From the NCBI GenBank assembly GCA_054601695.1, contig BAAHQB010000073.1, positions 310,001 to 374,000 of the forward strand: DNA of 64,000 bases, read 5' to 3'. Position 1 is the first letter of the stretch. Each line of letters begins with the position of its first letter. A program made the translations under genes and the position numbers. Origin of the DNA: Amorphochlora amoebiformis. Its lineage: Eukaryota > Cercozoa > Chlorarachniophyceae. Shown in pieces: positions 1 to 28,170 of this stretch. The notes under the pieces are model-generated. The model made no database searches, was not told where the DNA came from, and saw only the letters and a program-made list of their open reading frames with translations.

Positions 1-103
1 ACATATATGTATATATATATATATATACATATAACAATATAATATATATATTTATGTACATATTTGTACATATATATATATATATATATAACACAAATAT
101 TGT

Positions 104-140
<37 letters not shown>

Positions 141-486
141 CAATTATACATTAATATATATATATATACACACACATATATATATATATATGCATATATA
201 TATATATTCATTTAGATGGTATATCTGTAATATTATATATATATATATATGTAATTTACAAAATATCTATAAAATAGCAATATACCGAACTTAATATAGA
301 CATACATACTCATGTACATATTTATATTCATACAGATACATTCACACATATACAATCATAATACATCTAAATATACATAACATATACACATATATATACC
401 TATATACGCATATATATATACCTATACACGCATATATATATATATATATATGTATATACATATATTTATATACATATATATATCAG

Positions 487-1397
487 AATTCGAGTGCTGG
501 TATAGTAGTCCTCGATCATGCATTATACCGGAGACTCCACCCGGTAATACTAACCTAACCCTAACTTCCAACATGTTATTTCTCTCTTTCTCCTCTCTCC
601 TTCTCCTCTCTTTCTTTCCTTCTCTCTCCAATTCTCTCTCTTTTTGAACCTCTTTCCTCTCTCTTTTTCTCTCTTATTTGACCCTCTTTTCTCTCTTTTT
701 TTTAATTTCTTTTTCTCTCTCTTTTTCTCTCTTTTTTGACCCTTTCATCCCTCTTTTTCTCTCTCTTTTGACTTATCTCTCCTTTCTCTCTTTTTTGACC
801 CTTTTTTTCTCTTTTTTGACCCTCTTTCCTCTCTTTTTCTGTCCTTTTGGACCCTCTTTCTCTCTTTTTCTCTCTCTCTTTCTCATTTCTCTCTCTCTCT
901 CTCTCCCGTAACCCTAACCTAACCCTAACCCTAACTTTAACCTCTTGGTTCTCTCTTTTCTCTCTCTTTCTCTCCTCAATCTCTCTCTCCTTCTCCCTCT
1001 CATCTCTCCCTCAAACCGCAACTCTAACACTGTAAGAACCTAGCCCTTGCCCTAACCCTAACAGTACCATAGCTCCACAATGTGGAGGAGTCAATATTCT
1101 CGGACTAAAGACATGCTGAATAATCTGATTCTAACCCTAGCCCTAACTTAACCTTCATTTAATTTTTCTAATGCTTAGTTTGGTTTTAGGAATTTCGTGA
1201 GGGACTTCGAGACCTTTGGAAGGTTAATATATATATATATATATATATATAAATATATATATATAAATATGTATATATATATATATATATAATATAATAT
1301 AATATACATTATGGATGTATTAATTAAATATATACATTATAATATATGTATATATATATATATACAGATGTATATATATATATATATATTGTATATG

Positions 1398-1431
<34 letters not shown>

Positions 1432-1462
1432 GTATGTGTATGTGTATATATCAATACATATG

Positions 1463-1503
<41 letters not shown>

Positions 1504-2301
1504 GCAATATGTGCATATATATATATATATATATATATACCTATATGTATATATATATATACATATATTATATATATATATACAATTCTAACACTTACCT
1601 AAAAACATACCCACCTATCCCTTACACTAACCCTAACCCAAACCCTAACCCTAACCCTAACCCTACCCTAACCCTAACCCTAACCCTTGCCCTAATCTTA
1701 ACCTCAACCCCAGTCCTTACCCTAACCCTCACTCTAACCCAATCCTTACCCCAACAAACGCTGGCCTTACCCTAACACTAGCCTTGCACTAACGCTAGCC
1801 GTACCCGAACCCAACCCTAGCCTTAGCCTAGCCCTAAGCATGTTAGGGTAAGGATTAGAGGGCGAGGGCTAGGCATTAGATTAAAAGTCAGGGTTAGGTA
1901 AGGGTTAGAGGGCTAGGTTTGTGTTAGGTTAAAGATTAGGTTTAGGGTTAGCATAAGGTTTAGGGTAAGGATTAAGGCTAGGGTCAGGTTACGGTAATAT
2001 TTAGGTTAGGGTAAGGGTTAGGGTAAGGCTGAGGGTAAGGGTCCCTAACCCTGACCTCTAATCTAATGCTAACCTAGCACTCCAACCGTTACGGTAACCC
2101 TAGCCCTGACTTTTAATCTAACCCTAACCGAGCCCTCTAAGTATTATCGTAAGCATATTTAAGCCTAAAGGTAACCTCAGGCGGCTTTAGTTGGCGACGT
2201 CTCTGATATGCGTGCCAGTGCTCGCATTCTCATAGGTATCTGTATATATATATATATATATATATATAGATGTGTATAGTAGGTAATTACATTGTGATGT
2301 A

Positions 2302-2391
<90 letters not shown>

Positions 2392-2538
2392 AAGGTGATT
2401 CTCCTATACAAGCGGGAGATATTGTCCTACCCCCTAAGGTATCTGATAAGGCAGTCGATCAGGTCTAACTTCTAACCTTATATAATATATATATATATAT
2501 ATATGTCTATAGATATATATGTCTATATATATATATAA

Positions 2539-2574
<36 letters not shown>

Positions 2575-2670
2575 TTCAATACTATTTTACCTAATATATA
2601 TGTGTATGTATATAAGTTTACGTATGTATATTATAGTTTAGATGCATTTTTATACTGTATGTATATACAC

Positions 2671-2721
<51 letters not shown>

Positions 2722-2845
2722 CATATTTATATATATATATATAATTTATTTATGTGTATTACATTTATATATTTTTTTACCGAATATGATACTATCTAAT
2801 ATATGTATATTTATATATACATATATATATATATACATATATGCA

Positions 2846-2879
<34 letters not shown>

Positions 2880-2985
2880 GCATATCCGTTGATATCAAGG
2901 TAAGGCTCAGCGTAGGGTTACGGTTAGGGTTAAGGTTAGGTTTAGCGATATGGTTGGAGGGATATTCTTTCTGTTTTCATTCAAC

Positions 2986-3017
<32 letters not shown>

Positions 3018-3209
3018 AATATGCATATATATATGTATAAATGTATATATTTTTATATATGGTGTGTGAATATTTTATGTTCTACGGTGAAAAGGATTGC
3101 CTATGGCATAAATATGTATATAAATGTAATGTATATATATATATATACATACGAATATGTGTGTATGTATACAATGTATATATACTTATATATACATAAA
3201 TATATATAA

Positions 3210-3245
<36 letters not shown>

Positions 3246-3547
3246 TAACAATATATATATATATATATATTTACATATACATACATATATGTACATATAT
3301 GTACATATATAAATATATGCATACATATATATGTATATATGTATATATGTATATGTGTATATGTGTTAGTTGATCGAGCTGATTACGCACGTGTCAGTGG
3401 AGGATCTCTACGGTGCGATACTATACACATTTATATATAAATACATCTATGTATATCTATATATATATATATATATATACATGTATATATGTATATATTT
3501 ATACATGTAGGTGTATATACTATTATACATATATGTGTACGCATATG

Positions 3548-3578
<31 letters not shown>

Positions 3579-3717
3579 TTATAAGTATATATTTCTATAT
3601 ATATATATTTATATATATTTATAATTATATATATACAAATTGTATATGTATATGTACATCTTTAATAAAATACATAACTATAGATATATTATATATATAT
3701 ATATATATATATGTATA

Positions 3718-3764
<47 letters not shown>

Positions 3765-3964
3765 TGTATGTATTTAAATTACGTATTCTAAATGAATACA
3801 TATGTATAGGCATTATATAAATATATACATATAAATATATATATATATATATACATACATATATATATATATACATATATCAATGTACGTGCTTATACGT
3901 ACTACATTATTTTTGTATCATATCAATATATAAATATGTATATATATATGCCTATATATATACA

Positions 3965-4005
<41 letters not shown>

Positions 4006-4430
4006 ATATATATATTTGTACATAATGTATATATATATATGTATATGTATGGTTATATATAGGCTGTCAAGAACCCAAGAAACGGCTTGAGATCCTAGAG
4101 GGAAAGAGGGGTATACAGCATATATTCATATATCTACATTTTAATATCCGCATATACCTGTATAAGGTTATCGAGGGAAAGAGAGTTATACACACATACA
4201 CGGCATATATCTCAATTTTAATACATGTACATGCCTGCACATGTGTAAAATTCTCGAGGGAAAGGGACGAATAAACAGTAAATGCACATGTCCACATTTT
4301 TAATATATACATGTATCCACACATCTATATATGTAATAATCATTATATGCATGTTTATATATTATATATATATATATATATATATGTATATAATGCAGTT
4401 ATATATATGTGTGTATATATATATATAATA

Positions 4431-4483
<53 letters not shown>

Positions 4484-4598
4484 GCATGTATGTATGCATA
4501 TGGATACATCCATGCATACATACATAGAGTGCAGATAATATATTTATATGCATATACCTACATTTGCGCATGTATGCATTGTGTTTGTACATAATATG

Positions 4599-4642
<44 letters not shown>

Positions 4643-5012
4643 TATAATTCAAACACACAAAAAACCAACCTCAAGACTTACATATACTATGATTATAGAC
4701 CTATGATAGTACGTAAATTTATGACAAAATCATGTAATTGTAAACCTATCCCATACAGCACTAAGTTTAAGTATTTTTTAAGGTGGAAACGAGGTTTTTA
4801 GGGGTCAGCTGGGGGGTAAAGAGTACGTTGAAGGGGAACTACTCAAAGAGGTAAAACTGTAAGCTGACACTAGCTCAGACCCTAACCTCTAAACCAAACC
4901 CTTATTCCGATTTTATTCATAGAGATATGATTAGAAATACATGATGGTAGTAATATGGATATTCGCAAGTATGTGTGTATGTATATATATTATGCATATG
5001 TATAAATATATA

Positions 5013-5052
<40 letters not shown>

Positions 5053-5179
5053 TCAACATGCAGGTGTAGATTTGTATTTTCACATGTACATTTTACATGC
5101 AGAATTATAATATAAAATAAAATTGCTCATATACAACACAAACACATATATATATATATATATACTTACATATATATGT

Positions 5180-5224
<45 letters not shown>

Positions 5225-5275
5225 CTGGGTAAATGTATCAACATGTACATACATACGTATTCATATCAATATATC

Positions 5276-5317
<42 letters not shown>

Positions 5318-5367
5318 TGAATCGGTTTGCGGACCAGTTTCGAAGTGTCCTTCAGGACAAAAAGTAG
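487..5367 (+). CDS. ADCK/ABC1 (UbiB-family) atypical kinase, 3' part
   Basis: Seven exons share one unbroken phase: 487-543, 1190-1222, 2181-2235, 2413-2462, 3370-3412, 4783-4850 and 5317-5367, ending in TAG. They encode the last 118 residues; the 5' exons lie left of the window. The first exon reads [16 protein letters not shown], which matches the metal-binding LLDHGLY motif of ABC1/ADCK kinases. The second ([11 protein letters not shown]) and third ([13 protein letters not shown]) match the helices that follow it in ADCK1-like proteins. Known members act in mitochondria or plastids on coenzyme Q or lipid homeostasis; that role here is inference. The usual Gly of the motif is Ala. Introns are TA-rich, and two also carry CT-rich or telomere-like sequence. 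The exon at 3370 joins the one at 4783 in phase, so an exon-like stretch near 4065 was left out. Identity is fairly secure; the last 50 residues are poorly conserved. Confidence 0.7.
544..1189 (+). repeat. Pyrimidine-rich intron with CCCTAA-like blocks
   Basis: This intron of the ADCK-like gene has almost no TA. From about 576 to 1012 it is a degenerate CT-rich tract with a recurring TTTTTTGACCC element. Blocks of CCTAACCCTAA occur near 550, 908-945 and 1045-1062. The 1066-1135 segment is a copy of a sequence also found at 35741-35817. Confidence 0.85.
1066..1135 (+). repeat. Dispersed 70-bp repeat, copy 1
   Basis: The segment shares TGTGGAGGAGTCAAT, GACATGCTGAATAATCTGAT and the intervening GGACTAA with 35741-35817. 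CCCTAA-like repeats follow both copies. It lies in an intron of the ADCK-like gene. Confidence 0.85.
1622..2150. repeat. Degenerate telomere-like repeats, both orientations
   Basis: From 1622 to 1790 the strand reads imperfect CCCTAA units. From about 1840 to 2040 it reads imperfect TTAGGG units, then CCCTAA again to about 2150. The block 1850-1920 is roughly the reverse complement of 2060-2140 (shared core GACTTTTAATCTAA), so the arms could pair. It is intronic, between exons at 1190-1222 and 2181-2235, so it is not a chromosome end. Confidence 0.85.
4094..4310 (+). repeat. Three tandem copies of an ~80-bp intronic unit
   Basis: Three units start near 4094, 4168 and 4252. Each has a GAGGGAAAG core, then a purine-rich stretch, then CATTTTTAATAT-like sequence. 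The first copy abuts an exon-like stretch that I did not include in the gene model. Confidence 0.7.
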
Positions 5368-6474
<1,107 letters not shown>

Positions 6475-6553
6475 GAGGGGTGGAGCCGACTTATTCTACA
6501 CACTGAAAGCATTAGCCTGCCTGCGTGCCTCTAACCGGGCTATTGGGGTGTGA

Positions 6554-6586
<33 letters not shown>

Positions 6587-6698
6587 CATATGAATAATAT
6601 ATCTACCCACATATATATAATATATATATACATATATATATGTAAGTATATAAATATATATATATATATATATATACATACATATGTATATATACATA

Positions 6699-6744
<46 letters not shown>

Positions 6745-6843
6745 TATATATATATACATACATGCATGTTAAGTTAAAATATATATTTACGTGACTATAT
6801 ATATTTATAAGTGACTACGAATATGTATATCCATGCATATATG

Positions 6844-6887
<44 letters not shown>

Positions 6888-7141
6888 TACATATATATAT
6901 ACACACATATGTATATACATGTATATACCGATGAATATTCATACGAGTTCATATGAATTGTGCATAGGTTTCCGAGAATGTTGCTTTGTCAGGAGCACGA
7001 AGGGTTGTCGCTCGGACCCAGGTTGGGAATGCTATATGAATAAATATGATATGTATATATGTATGTATGTATATTATATCCATATATATATATATATGTG
7101 TGTATATATATATATATATGAATATTATGTATAATATATAG

Positions 7142-7180
<39 letters not shown>

Positions 7181-7190
7181 GTTATATTTT

Positions 7191-7225
<35 letters not shown>

Positions 7226-7443
7226 CATATTATATGTGTATATATGTATATGCATGTGTGAGTATACATGTATACATAGATATGTACATTGGGGATGTAT
7301 GTATGTGTATATATATATATATATATGTATGTATATACGTGCGCACAATATATATATATATATATATATATATGTATACAAAATATAATATATATATATA
7401 TATATTGATATATATTTACACGAACATATATGTGTATATATAC

Positions 7444-7495
<52 letters not shown>

Positions 7496-7794
7496 TATGT
7501 CTTTGTGTGTTTTTGTTTACTTACATAAAAACGTGTGCAAATATCTAGCATGTTATGAAACACCGACGAATAGTACATACGGCCCACTCACATGTAATAA
7601 ATATCTATACATATACACACACATATATATATATATATATGTGTATATAATTATGTGTAAATATGTGTATACACATATGAGTATATATGTATATACAAAT
7701 ATATACGTTGTGGATGTATATATATATATATATATATATACATACGTGTATATTTGTATATGTACATAAATACATGCGCACAAATATATATATC

Positions 7795-7830
<36 letters not shown>

Positions 7831-8046
7831 TATATAAATATGTTTAATATATCATATATTATACATACCTATATATATATACATATATACTATTATAATT
7901 ATTATATTCAATACATACATATTATTCTTTTTGGTCTATAGGCGGCTCGTCATTGGTTTATTAAGTGTTTGTTAGGGTACTTTGTTTTTTATAACATGTA
8001 TGTATTTGATATATACATTTACAGATATACCTATATGTATGTACCC

Positions 8047-8099
<53 letters not shown>

Positions 8100-8151
8100 C
8101 ATGTATTTATATATGTGTGTATATATATGTATGTACATGTATTTAATACAT

Positions 8152-8185
<34 letters not shown>

Positions 8186-8329
8186 CTATGTATATATATA
8201 TATATATATATATGTATACATATATATTTCTATATTTACATCTATATATGTATAAGTATATATGTATAAATATATATATATATATGTATATATATAAATA
8301 TATATATATATATATGTATATACATATAA

Positions 8330-8405
<76 letters not shown>

Positions 8406-8698
8406 GTATACATATATATTTCTATATTTACATCTATATTTGTGTACAAATATGTGTATATAATATCCTTATATATAATATCTTTATATATGTATATATA
8501 TATATATGTGTGTGTGTGTCTGTGTGTATGTGTGTGTGTGTTTATATATGTGTATACGTGTGTGTATGTGTGCACACATGCATCATATAAATTTACATGT
8601 GTGCATATATGTGTGTATATGTATGTGTGTGTGTACATACATACATACATACTTAAATTCTATATAGATATTAATACACACACACATATATATATATA

Positions 8699-8731
<33 letters not shown>

Positions 8732-8976
8732 TCACAAATGTATATTGCATACCTATGATGCGTACTGTACTCTATATGCATGTATGCGCATAGTAAAGAA
8801 GCAAAACTCACTATTCCCTTATCAGCTCGGGACTAGAAAAAGTTTGGAAGAGTCTAGGAGTCCGAACAAATTGGAAAGAAGCCGTTTTGAGGTTTGGAGC
8901 AGGATTTTGGATGTACTGGCTACACGCTCGCCTCTGGCTGAGATACCATGGGGTGGAGAGATATATGTACATCTAG
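6475..8976 (+). CDS. Unknown protein, 5' end unresolved
   Basis: Five exon-like islands in TA sequence join in consistent phase: 6475-6547, 6968-7021, 7549-7593, 7942-7976 and 8826-8976 (stop TAG). They give 118 residues after one leading base from a missing upstream exon. The first two read [18 protein letters not shown] and [18 protein letters not shown]. The last is rich in Trp, Tyr and Leu ([20 protein letters not shown]) and could be a membrane segment. I do not recognise the family. The third and fourth exons are the weakest. The last exon is also open in a second frame ([16 protein letters not shown]), which I judged less likely because it breaks phase. The gene converges on USP14 downstream. 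Confidence 0.5.
8200..8460 (+). repeat. Local duplication ~190 bp apart in TA intron
   Basis: The string TATTTCTATATTTACATC and its flanks occurs near 8225 and again near 8418, in the intron before the last exon of the unknown gene. Confidence 0.7.
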
Positions 8977-10266
8977 ATCTATCTAGTGCTTCAAGAGCTA
9001 TGCTCCAAATTCGAAATCAAGAATTTAAATTTAGATGCATTCGTATGTCTATAGTATTCGTATATCTCTATATTGCGTACATGAGAGTCTCATGGTGTAA
9101 AGCCTGCGTGCTAGTACTAATCTAGTAGCTGTCTTAATTAATTGCTGCTGAATTTGATGTTTCGATCGCGACCATCGTCGAGCGCTTACGCGAATATATA
9201 AAAATTCTAATGTCACGATGATCAGAAAGTACAACTTATATGTACTAGATGTACGTACAGCTGTACATGTGTGTCCTCCCTTCTTCGCTGTACGTATGAT
9301 TTCGAATATCAACCTACGCGAACGTATACGTACGCAATATTAAGGTACTACGTACGCACTACTATACTATGCAACGCAGATATGCGTGCAAATATTTTAG
9401 ATATATACCTCAAATTGTCACTACTACATACATCTAGTTAGCGGTCCTACTAGACTAGGGCCTAGTGTACGTATGTATCTAGTGTATACTCAGTGAGCCT
9501 GACGCGTCGCGACATTAAAATATCATTGGCGGCACTGTATCTAGTGTATGCGTATGTAACCGATTGCGATCGATCACCCAGATCACGGTAACAGCTGCAT
9601 CATAAGTATGTATGCACAGTATATGTGTTTCGATAATATATATACCGTGCTACGCCGTAGTATCTATGACTACTATCTAGACTATGATCATCATCCACGG
9701 GCCCAATTTAATTGCCAGTACTGTGGTAGTGCGTACGTACGAGACGTTTTGCCCTTGCGTACGTACATACATATGCGGTACGTACGAGTAATCCGTGCGT
9801 ACATACATATCAGAGTACATTTGTCGTACAATTGTGAGAATTCGATAATATACGCATACCGTGCTATGCAGCTGCTACTATGACGCCGTAGTACCTGTAA
9901 CTAGTATGATCATCGCCGGCATGATATGGGCTCAATTTAATAACCTAGTTAACTGCCAGTACCGTCGGACGTATAGTCCGTGCGTACGTACATATGCGGT
10001 ACGTACGAGTAGCGTACATTCATATATCCGATAGCACATAAGTATATAACTAGATAAAAGTTGTGTTTTTATTTCTTCCCAGTGTAGGTCTAGTAGCATA
10101 TTTATAATACTACATATATTGATATATATATATATATATATATATACTAGATCTAGTAGATATATATATATATATACATATATTTGCGTATGTGTACTTG
10201 TCAATACAGTGATTTGTTTCAAGGAAATCACGCGGCCACTGGAAGCTCCTCATCGGTTCGATGCAA
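8977..10266. other. Non-microsatellite spacer rich in CTAG and TACGTA
   Basis: This spacer separates the converging 3' ends of the unknown gene and USP14. TA tracts are nearly absent from 8977 to 10100. The sequence is instead rich in CTAG, CGTACGTA and CpG. I see no coding exon in it. It contains a two-copy repeat at 9632-10013. Confidence 0.7.
9632..10013 (+). repeat. Two copies of a ~170-bp repeat
   Basis: Copy 1 (about 9632-9790) and copy 2 (about 9841-10013) share CCGTGCTA, GCCGTAGTA, TATGATCATC, CAATTTAAT, GCCAGTAC and CATATGCGGTACGTACGAGTA-type blocks in the same order. Confidence 0.8.
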
Positions 10267-13381
<3,115 letters not shown>

Positions 13382-13505
13382 CAGCAAGTTTCCCTCCACG
13401 ACTCTTGGATTCCGTGGATCCGGATGATTAAAAGTCGGCCACGAGTCGAATTATATTGATATTAAACCATGGATATCTTACATACTTCCCCATAGATATC
13501 CCCCT
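13382..13505. promoter_or_regulatory. Likely bidirectional promoter, 124 bp
   Basis: Only 124 bp separate the start codons of USP14 (minus) and the coiled-coil gene (plus). I see no clear TATA box; the call rests on the head-to-head arrangement. Confidence 0.55.
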
Positions 13506-14461
13506 ATGAATGGCGCCCACGTCGATACCAAAGCCTCCATATCCATAATGAACGGCGAAAACTTAGGGACCGCAGACCAACTCCGGCGGGTGCAACAGCA
13601 ATGGCAGCTTGAGCGACGGGTTATACTAGATGCTTGGGCCTCGCAAATGAAGAAGAAGAAGAGGGTGCAAGAGAAGCTGACACTCAAACTTGAAAACTTA
13701 AAATCGTTCGTCGAGGATGAGAGGCTCGAGTGGGTGCGGGAGCTCAACGAGATAATCAAACAAAAGCTCAAGCTTCAGCGTCAAGTGGAGGCTATGACCA
13801 CTGGAAACTACATGGGTCAGCCGAGGGACCTGGAGGGCAAGAACGCTGTGTATGAGGCAAAGCTCAGGAAATCAGTTCATGAGAACGAGATACTAAGACA
13901 GATGATAGACCAGCTCCAGGTACATTACATCGAGTTTTAGACAGCATTTTTCCATTTATCTTCTCAAGCTTGATATATGTCGACTCAGGAGGAGAATGAC
14001 CGGACGAGGAAAGTAGATTCCGGCCTTTTAGAGAATACGGCGGGTAATGGAAGGTTGAAGCGCGAATTGCAAGCGCAGAAGGACACAAGTTCAATCCTAC
14101 AGAGTGAAAACTTAGTGTTGCAGAAACGTATAGCGGAGCTCGAGCAGGAGGCCAAGGACATCTCGCTGGTTGAGGAGTTCCGGGCCCTGAAGCTCGAGAG
14201 GGATAGCTTGCGGAAACAGAACCGGGATCTCGAGGCGGAGGTGATGCATAAGAACGCCGATATAAAGGCACTTGTAGTCCACATTCAGAAGGTCAAGAGG
14301 CGGTGGGAGAACGAGAAGAAAGAGTTGATAGCGCTGTTTCAAAAAGGTGCGTTTCTCTCTTCTCACTTTTGCTATATAGTTCTATATCATATACACATTT
14401 ATATATTTACGTATGTATACATGTATGATGTGTGTTTTATCTTTTTTTTGATATAGTGTAC

Positions 14462-14501
<40 letters not shown>

Positions 14502-14725
14502 GCACGTGTATATGTATATGTAAATATATAAAATGTACGTTTAAATATAAATTCGTTCGTGTAATAATACCCATACATATGAACTTAAATATGTATGTGT
14601 ATCTATGAACAATACATATATGTATACATATATAAACGTACATTTAAATATAACACGTTCCTATGTAAAAATACCCATACATATGAACATAAATATGTAT
14701 GTGTATCTATGAACGTATACGTGTG

Positions 14726-14760
<35 letters not shown>

Positions 14761-14762
14761 TA

Positions 14763-14794
<32 letters not shown>

Positions 14795-14844
14795 GTATGT
14801 ATGTATTTATGTGTAATGCGTGAGAATATGCACGTGTACGTATG

Positions 14845-14903
<59 letters not shown>

Positions 14904-15036
14904 ATACATACTGTTCAAGAATGCTCTCTCTCTCTCTCGCTCTCTCCCTTTTTCTCTCTTTTTCTCTCTTTGTCTCTATAACTGTATTATTATATATATG
15001 TATATATATATATATATATACGTATATATTATATAT

Positions 15037-15069
<33 letters not shown>

Positions 15070-15177
15070 ATAGACATATGTATTGTTTATGTCCATATAT
15101 TCACAATTTATGTACACATATTTATATATATTGACGTAAGTATGTATAAATATGTGCAGGTCGTATTTGTACATGTA

Positions 15178-15216
<39 letters not shown>

Positions 15217-15400
15217 GTATATATATATATATATATACGTATATATATATATTTTTTTTTATATATATATTAAACATATATATATATATGTATATATACA
15301 TGTGTATGTAAATTTTTGTATACACACGATACATTCCTACATATGCACATGTAATATTGGTTACACATAGTTCAACATACATACATATATATATACATAT

Positions 15401-15448
<48 letters not shown>

Positions 15449-15615
15449 TATATATATTTACCTACATGTATATTAAGTATATGTATTAATGTTTAAAGGT
15501 ATATCATGGGCACACAATTATATGAAAATCATATGCAACATGTTATATACATATATATATGTATAAATTACTAAATATATATATACGTATACATATGATT
15601 TCAGCATATGTTCAG

Positions 15616-15663
<48 letters not shown>

Positions 15664-15767
15664 TGTATATATATTTATGAAGATGATGGAATAGTAGTTA
15701 TACATACTCATATACATACATAATTTTTACTTATAATAGACTGTAATGTGTATATGTATATGTAATA

Positions 15768-15801
<34 letters not shown>

Positions 15802-15870
15802 CTACATACTATCTAGATATACATATACATATATATTATATATATTTATATTATATATATATATATATAT

Positions 15871-15905
<35 letters not shown>

Positions 15906-16065
15906 CAGATATATATATATATATATATTTCTTATATATATTATATATCGTATATATATTTCTTATATGTATTATGTATCGTGTATTTATATATCGTATG
16001 TAATAGTATGTTGTATATGTATATATATGTATATGTATATGTATATATATGATATATATATATAT

Positions 16066-16111
<46 letters not shown>

Positions 16112-16115
16112 CATG

Positions 16116-16181
<66 letters not shown>

Positions 16182-16309
16182 ACTAGTGATACTAATATTT
16201 GTGCGTATATTATTATATGCATACATATCACAGAACTAACCCAATTTCTTTCCACTCAGATATGGCTGAGCTCATGCAAACGCGTGGACCGAGGGAAGCG
16301 GACACCTAG
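13506..16309 (+). CDS. Coiled-coil protein of unknown function
   Basis: Three exons (13506-13919, 13989-14346, 16260-16309, stop TAG) encode 273 residues in continuous phase. After about 20 residues the protein is almost entirely charged heptad-like helix, for example [34 protein letters not shown] and [18 protein letters not shown]. It ends [21 protein letters not shown]. There is no signal peptide or membrane span. The pattern suits a cytoskeletal, centrosomal or tethering scaffold, but I cannot name a family. The start at 13506 is the first ATG in frame; a second Met is at codon 15. The first intron is 69 nt without TA; the second is 1,913 nt and full of TA and local duplications. Confidence 0.85.
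14535..14715 (+). repeat. Local tandem duplication ~102 bp apart
   Basis: Two copies of a ~75-bp segment carrying TTTAAATATAA, ATACCCATACATATGAAC and ATGTATGTGTATCTATGAAC start near 14535 and 14637, within the expanded intron of the coiled-coil gene. Confidence 0.85.
14880..14903. repeat. (GT)n microsatellite
   Basis: About 12 GT units flanked by TA and followed by a CT-rich stretch to 14985, in the expanded intron of the coiled-coil gene. Confidence 0.9.
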
Positions 16310-16917
16310 AACTGCCACTGCAGTCGTTAGTCCTAGTAGCATGCAGGGAATAGTAATCTTAGATTAGTTCAATTATTTCACTGAAAGGCCCTAATCAAGT
16401 TAGGAAGTTTTTACTAGTTTTAATTAGTATAGCACACTAGATAACGGATAGAATCTGATATTATGAGTCATTATTTTCTAGGATTTGTGATAGTATGAGT
16501 AATTACAAACTTCAGTGACAATAGCTAGAAATCAATTAATTACAAGTCTTAGTCTGTTAATGTACGTGATAAATGTGCATCATCAATGTTACATCGGTGC
16601 ACTATAGCTAGATGCTATGCATCGATAGTTCATCATCATTCTCCTCGGGACTTACTTGTGTTATTGGGCGTGCTGTAGAACCACTGGATTTAAAAAATAT
16701 GTATTTATACTAGATATAATTTATCCGGTCGATCTTGTCCACATACCGATATAGATGTATATATATATATATATAACATATATATATATATATATCTAGT
16801 ATATATATATGATATATATATAAATATATATTTATAAAATATATATATATATATATATGCATTAGTATACAATACATATGCTCATGGATATAATATTCTT
16901 GTACATGTTTATGTGTA

Positions 16918-16949
<32 letters not shown>

Positions 16950-17086
16950 ATTTTTATATATATATACATATATATATATATTTATATTGTACACATATAC
17001 ATAATATACACATACATACATATATATATATTATATATATATATATTATATATATACACATATAACATACGTATACATATAGATAC

Positions 17087-17119
<33 letters not shown>

Positions 17120-17303
17120 ATGTACATATGTATGTATATGTGTATGTATATATGTATTTATATATGTATATATACATATGTATACATAAATATATATTAC
17201 ATGCGAATATATTTATAGATGTAAGTTTACGCTTGTATATTCGTGTAAATAAAATATACTTAATATGTATACCTATATATGTGTGCATGTATATGTACAT
17301 ATG

Positions 17304-17343
<40 letters not shown>

Positions 17344-17542
17344 CATTGTCATATATGTATTGATCTATACAAAAGACACATACATTCAATGTGCGTAAAG
17401 AGATCTGTAATATTATTATTACTATTATATATATATATACATATGTGTATGTGCATATATATATATATATGTGTATATATATATATATAAACACACACTT
17501 ATATATATATATATATATACATATATGTATTTTTTATAGATG
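16310..17542. other. Spacer between converging genes
   Basis: The first 400 bp are unique AT-rich sequence with many CTAG and ACTAG sites and no exon I can defend. From about 16750 the spacer is TA microsatellite. Confidence 0.6.
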
Positions 17543-27358
<9,816 letters not shown>

Positions 27359-27445
27359 CTACAAATCATTGTCAAATACCATATGTATTATACATATGCG
27401 TGTACATACGTGTTTTAAATATAGTATTACATATTGTAGTATATA

Positions 27446-27485
<40 letters not shown>

Positions 27486-28042
27486 ACTAAACTTGAAACT
27501 TATAAACATAGGTATACCCGATCCTAACCAACCCCTTATCCCTCTCTTGACCTTCCCTACGTTGACACTTATCATACTTATCATAACCCTATCTAAGCCC
27601 CATCCCTAACCCTACCATCTGAACCCTAACCCTAGCCCTATTTGTAACTCCAACCCTAACCCGAACACTCTTTCTCCAAACAACCTCACACACGTAAACT
27701 AACATGTGAACCTGATATCCAAAGACATTCTCCCGATAATCAATCTCCGGATACATTTCCTTCGTTCTCCCGCTCCTTCTTCCCCTCCCACTTCCTTTCC
27801 CCCTTCCCCTTCCTCCTCCCCTCCCTCTTCCACCTCTCCCTCCCTCGGAATGTCCTTCTCCTGGGTTATGATTAGGGATACGGTTAGGATAAGGAGTATT
27901 CTCGATTGTCTTTGTCAGGAGAAACTATTCGAGGAGTGTGACATCCCCCTATGTCACGGTAAAGTAGGGTTAAGGTTGGGCTGGTGTTGCCTTGTTCATC
28001 GAAGGGAGGAGGGACTTGGGCATCTTCATGCTGTGTTTGGAC

Positions 28043-28095
<53 letters not shown>

Positions 28096-28127
28096 ATATA
28101 TACACACACACATATATATATATATAA

Positions 28128-28170
<43 letters not shown>

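Noticed and set aside
1-2150. Chromosome end or subtelomere because of CCCTAA repeats
   Set aside because: The repeats are degenerate, occur in both orientations and lie between exons of a gene.
4065-4110. Exon-like stretch [14 protein letters not shown] in the ADCK gene
   Set aside because: Its phase does not lead into the exon at 4783, whereas the exon at 3370 joins that one directly.
27919-27958. Plus-strand exon-like stretch [13 protein letters not shown] with good splice sites
   Set aside because: No neighbouring plus-strand exon fits it, and it overlaps the 5' region of a minus-strand gene.
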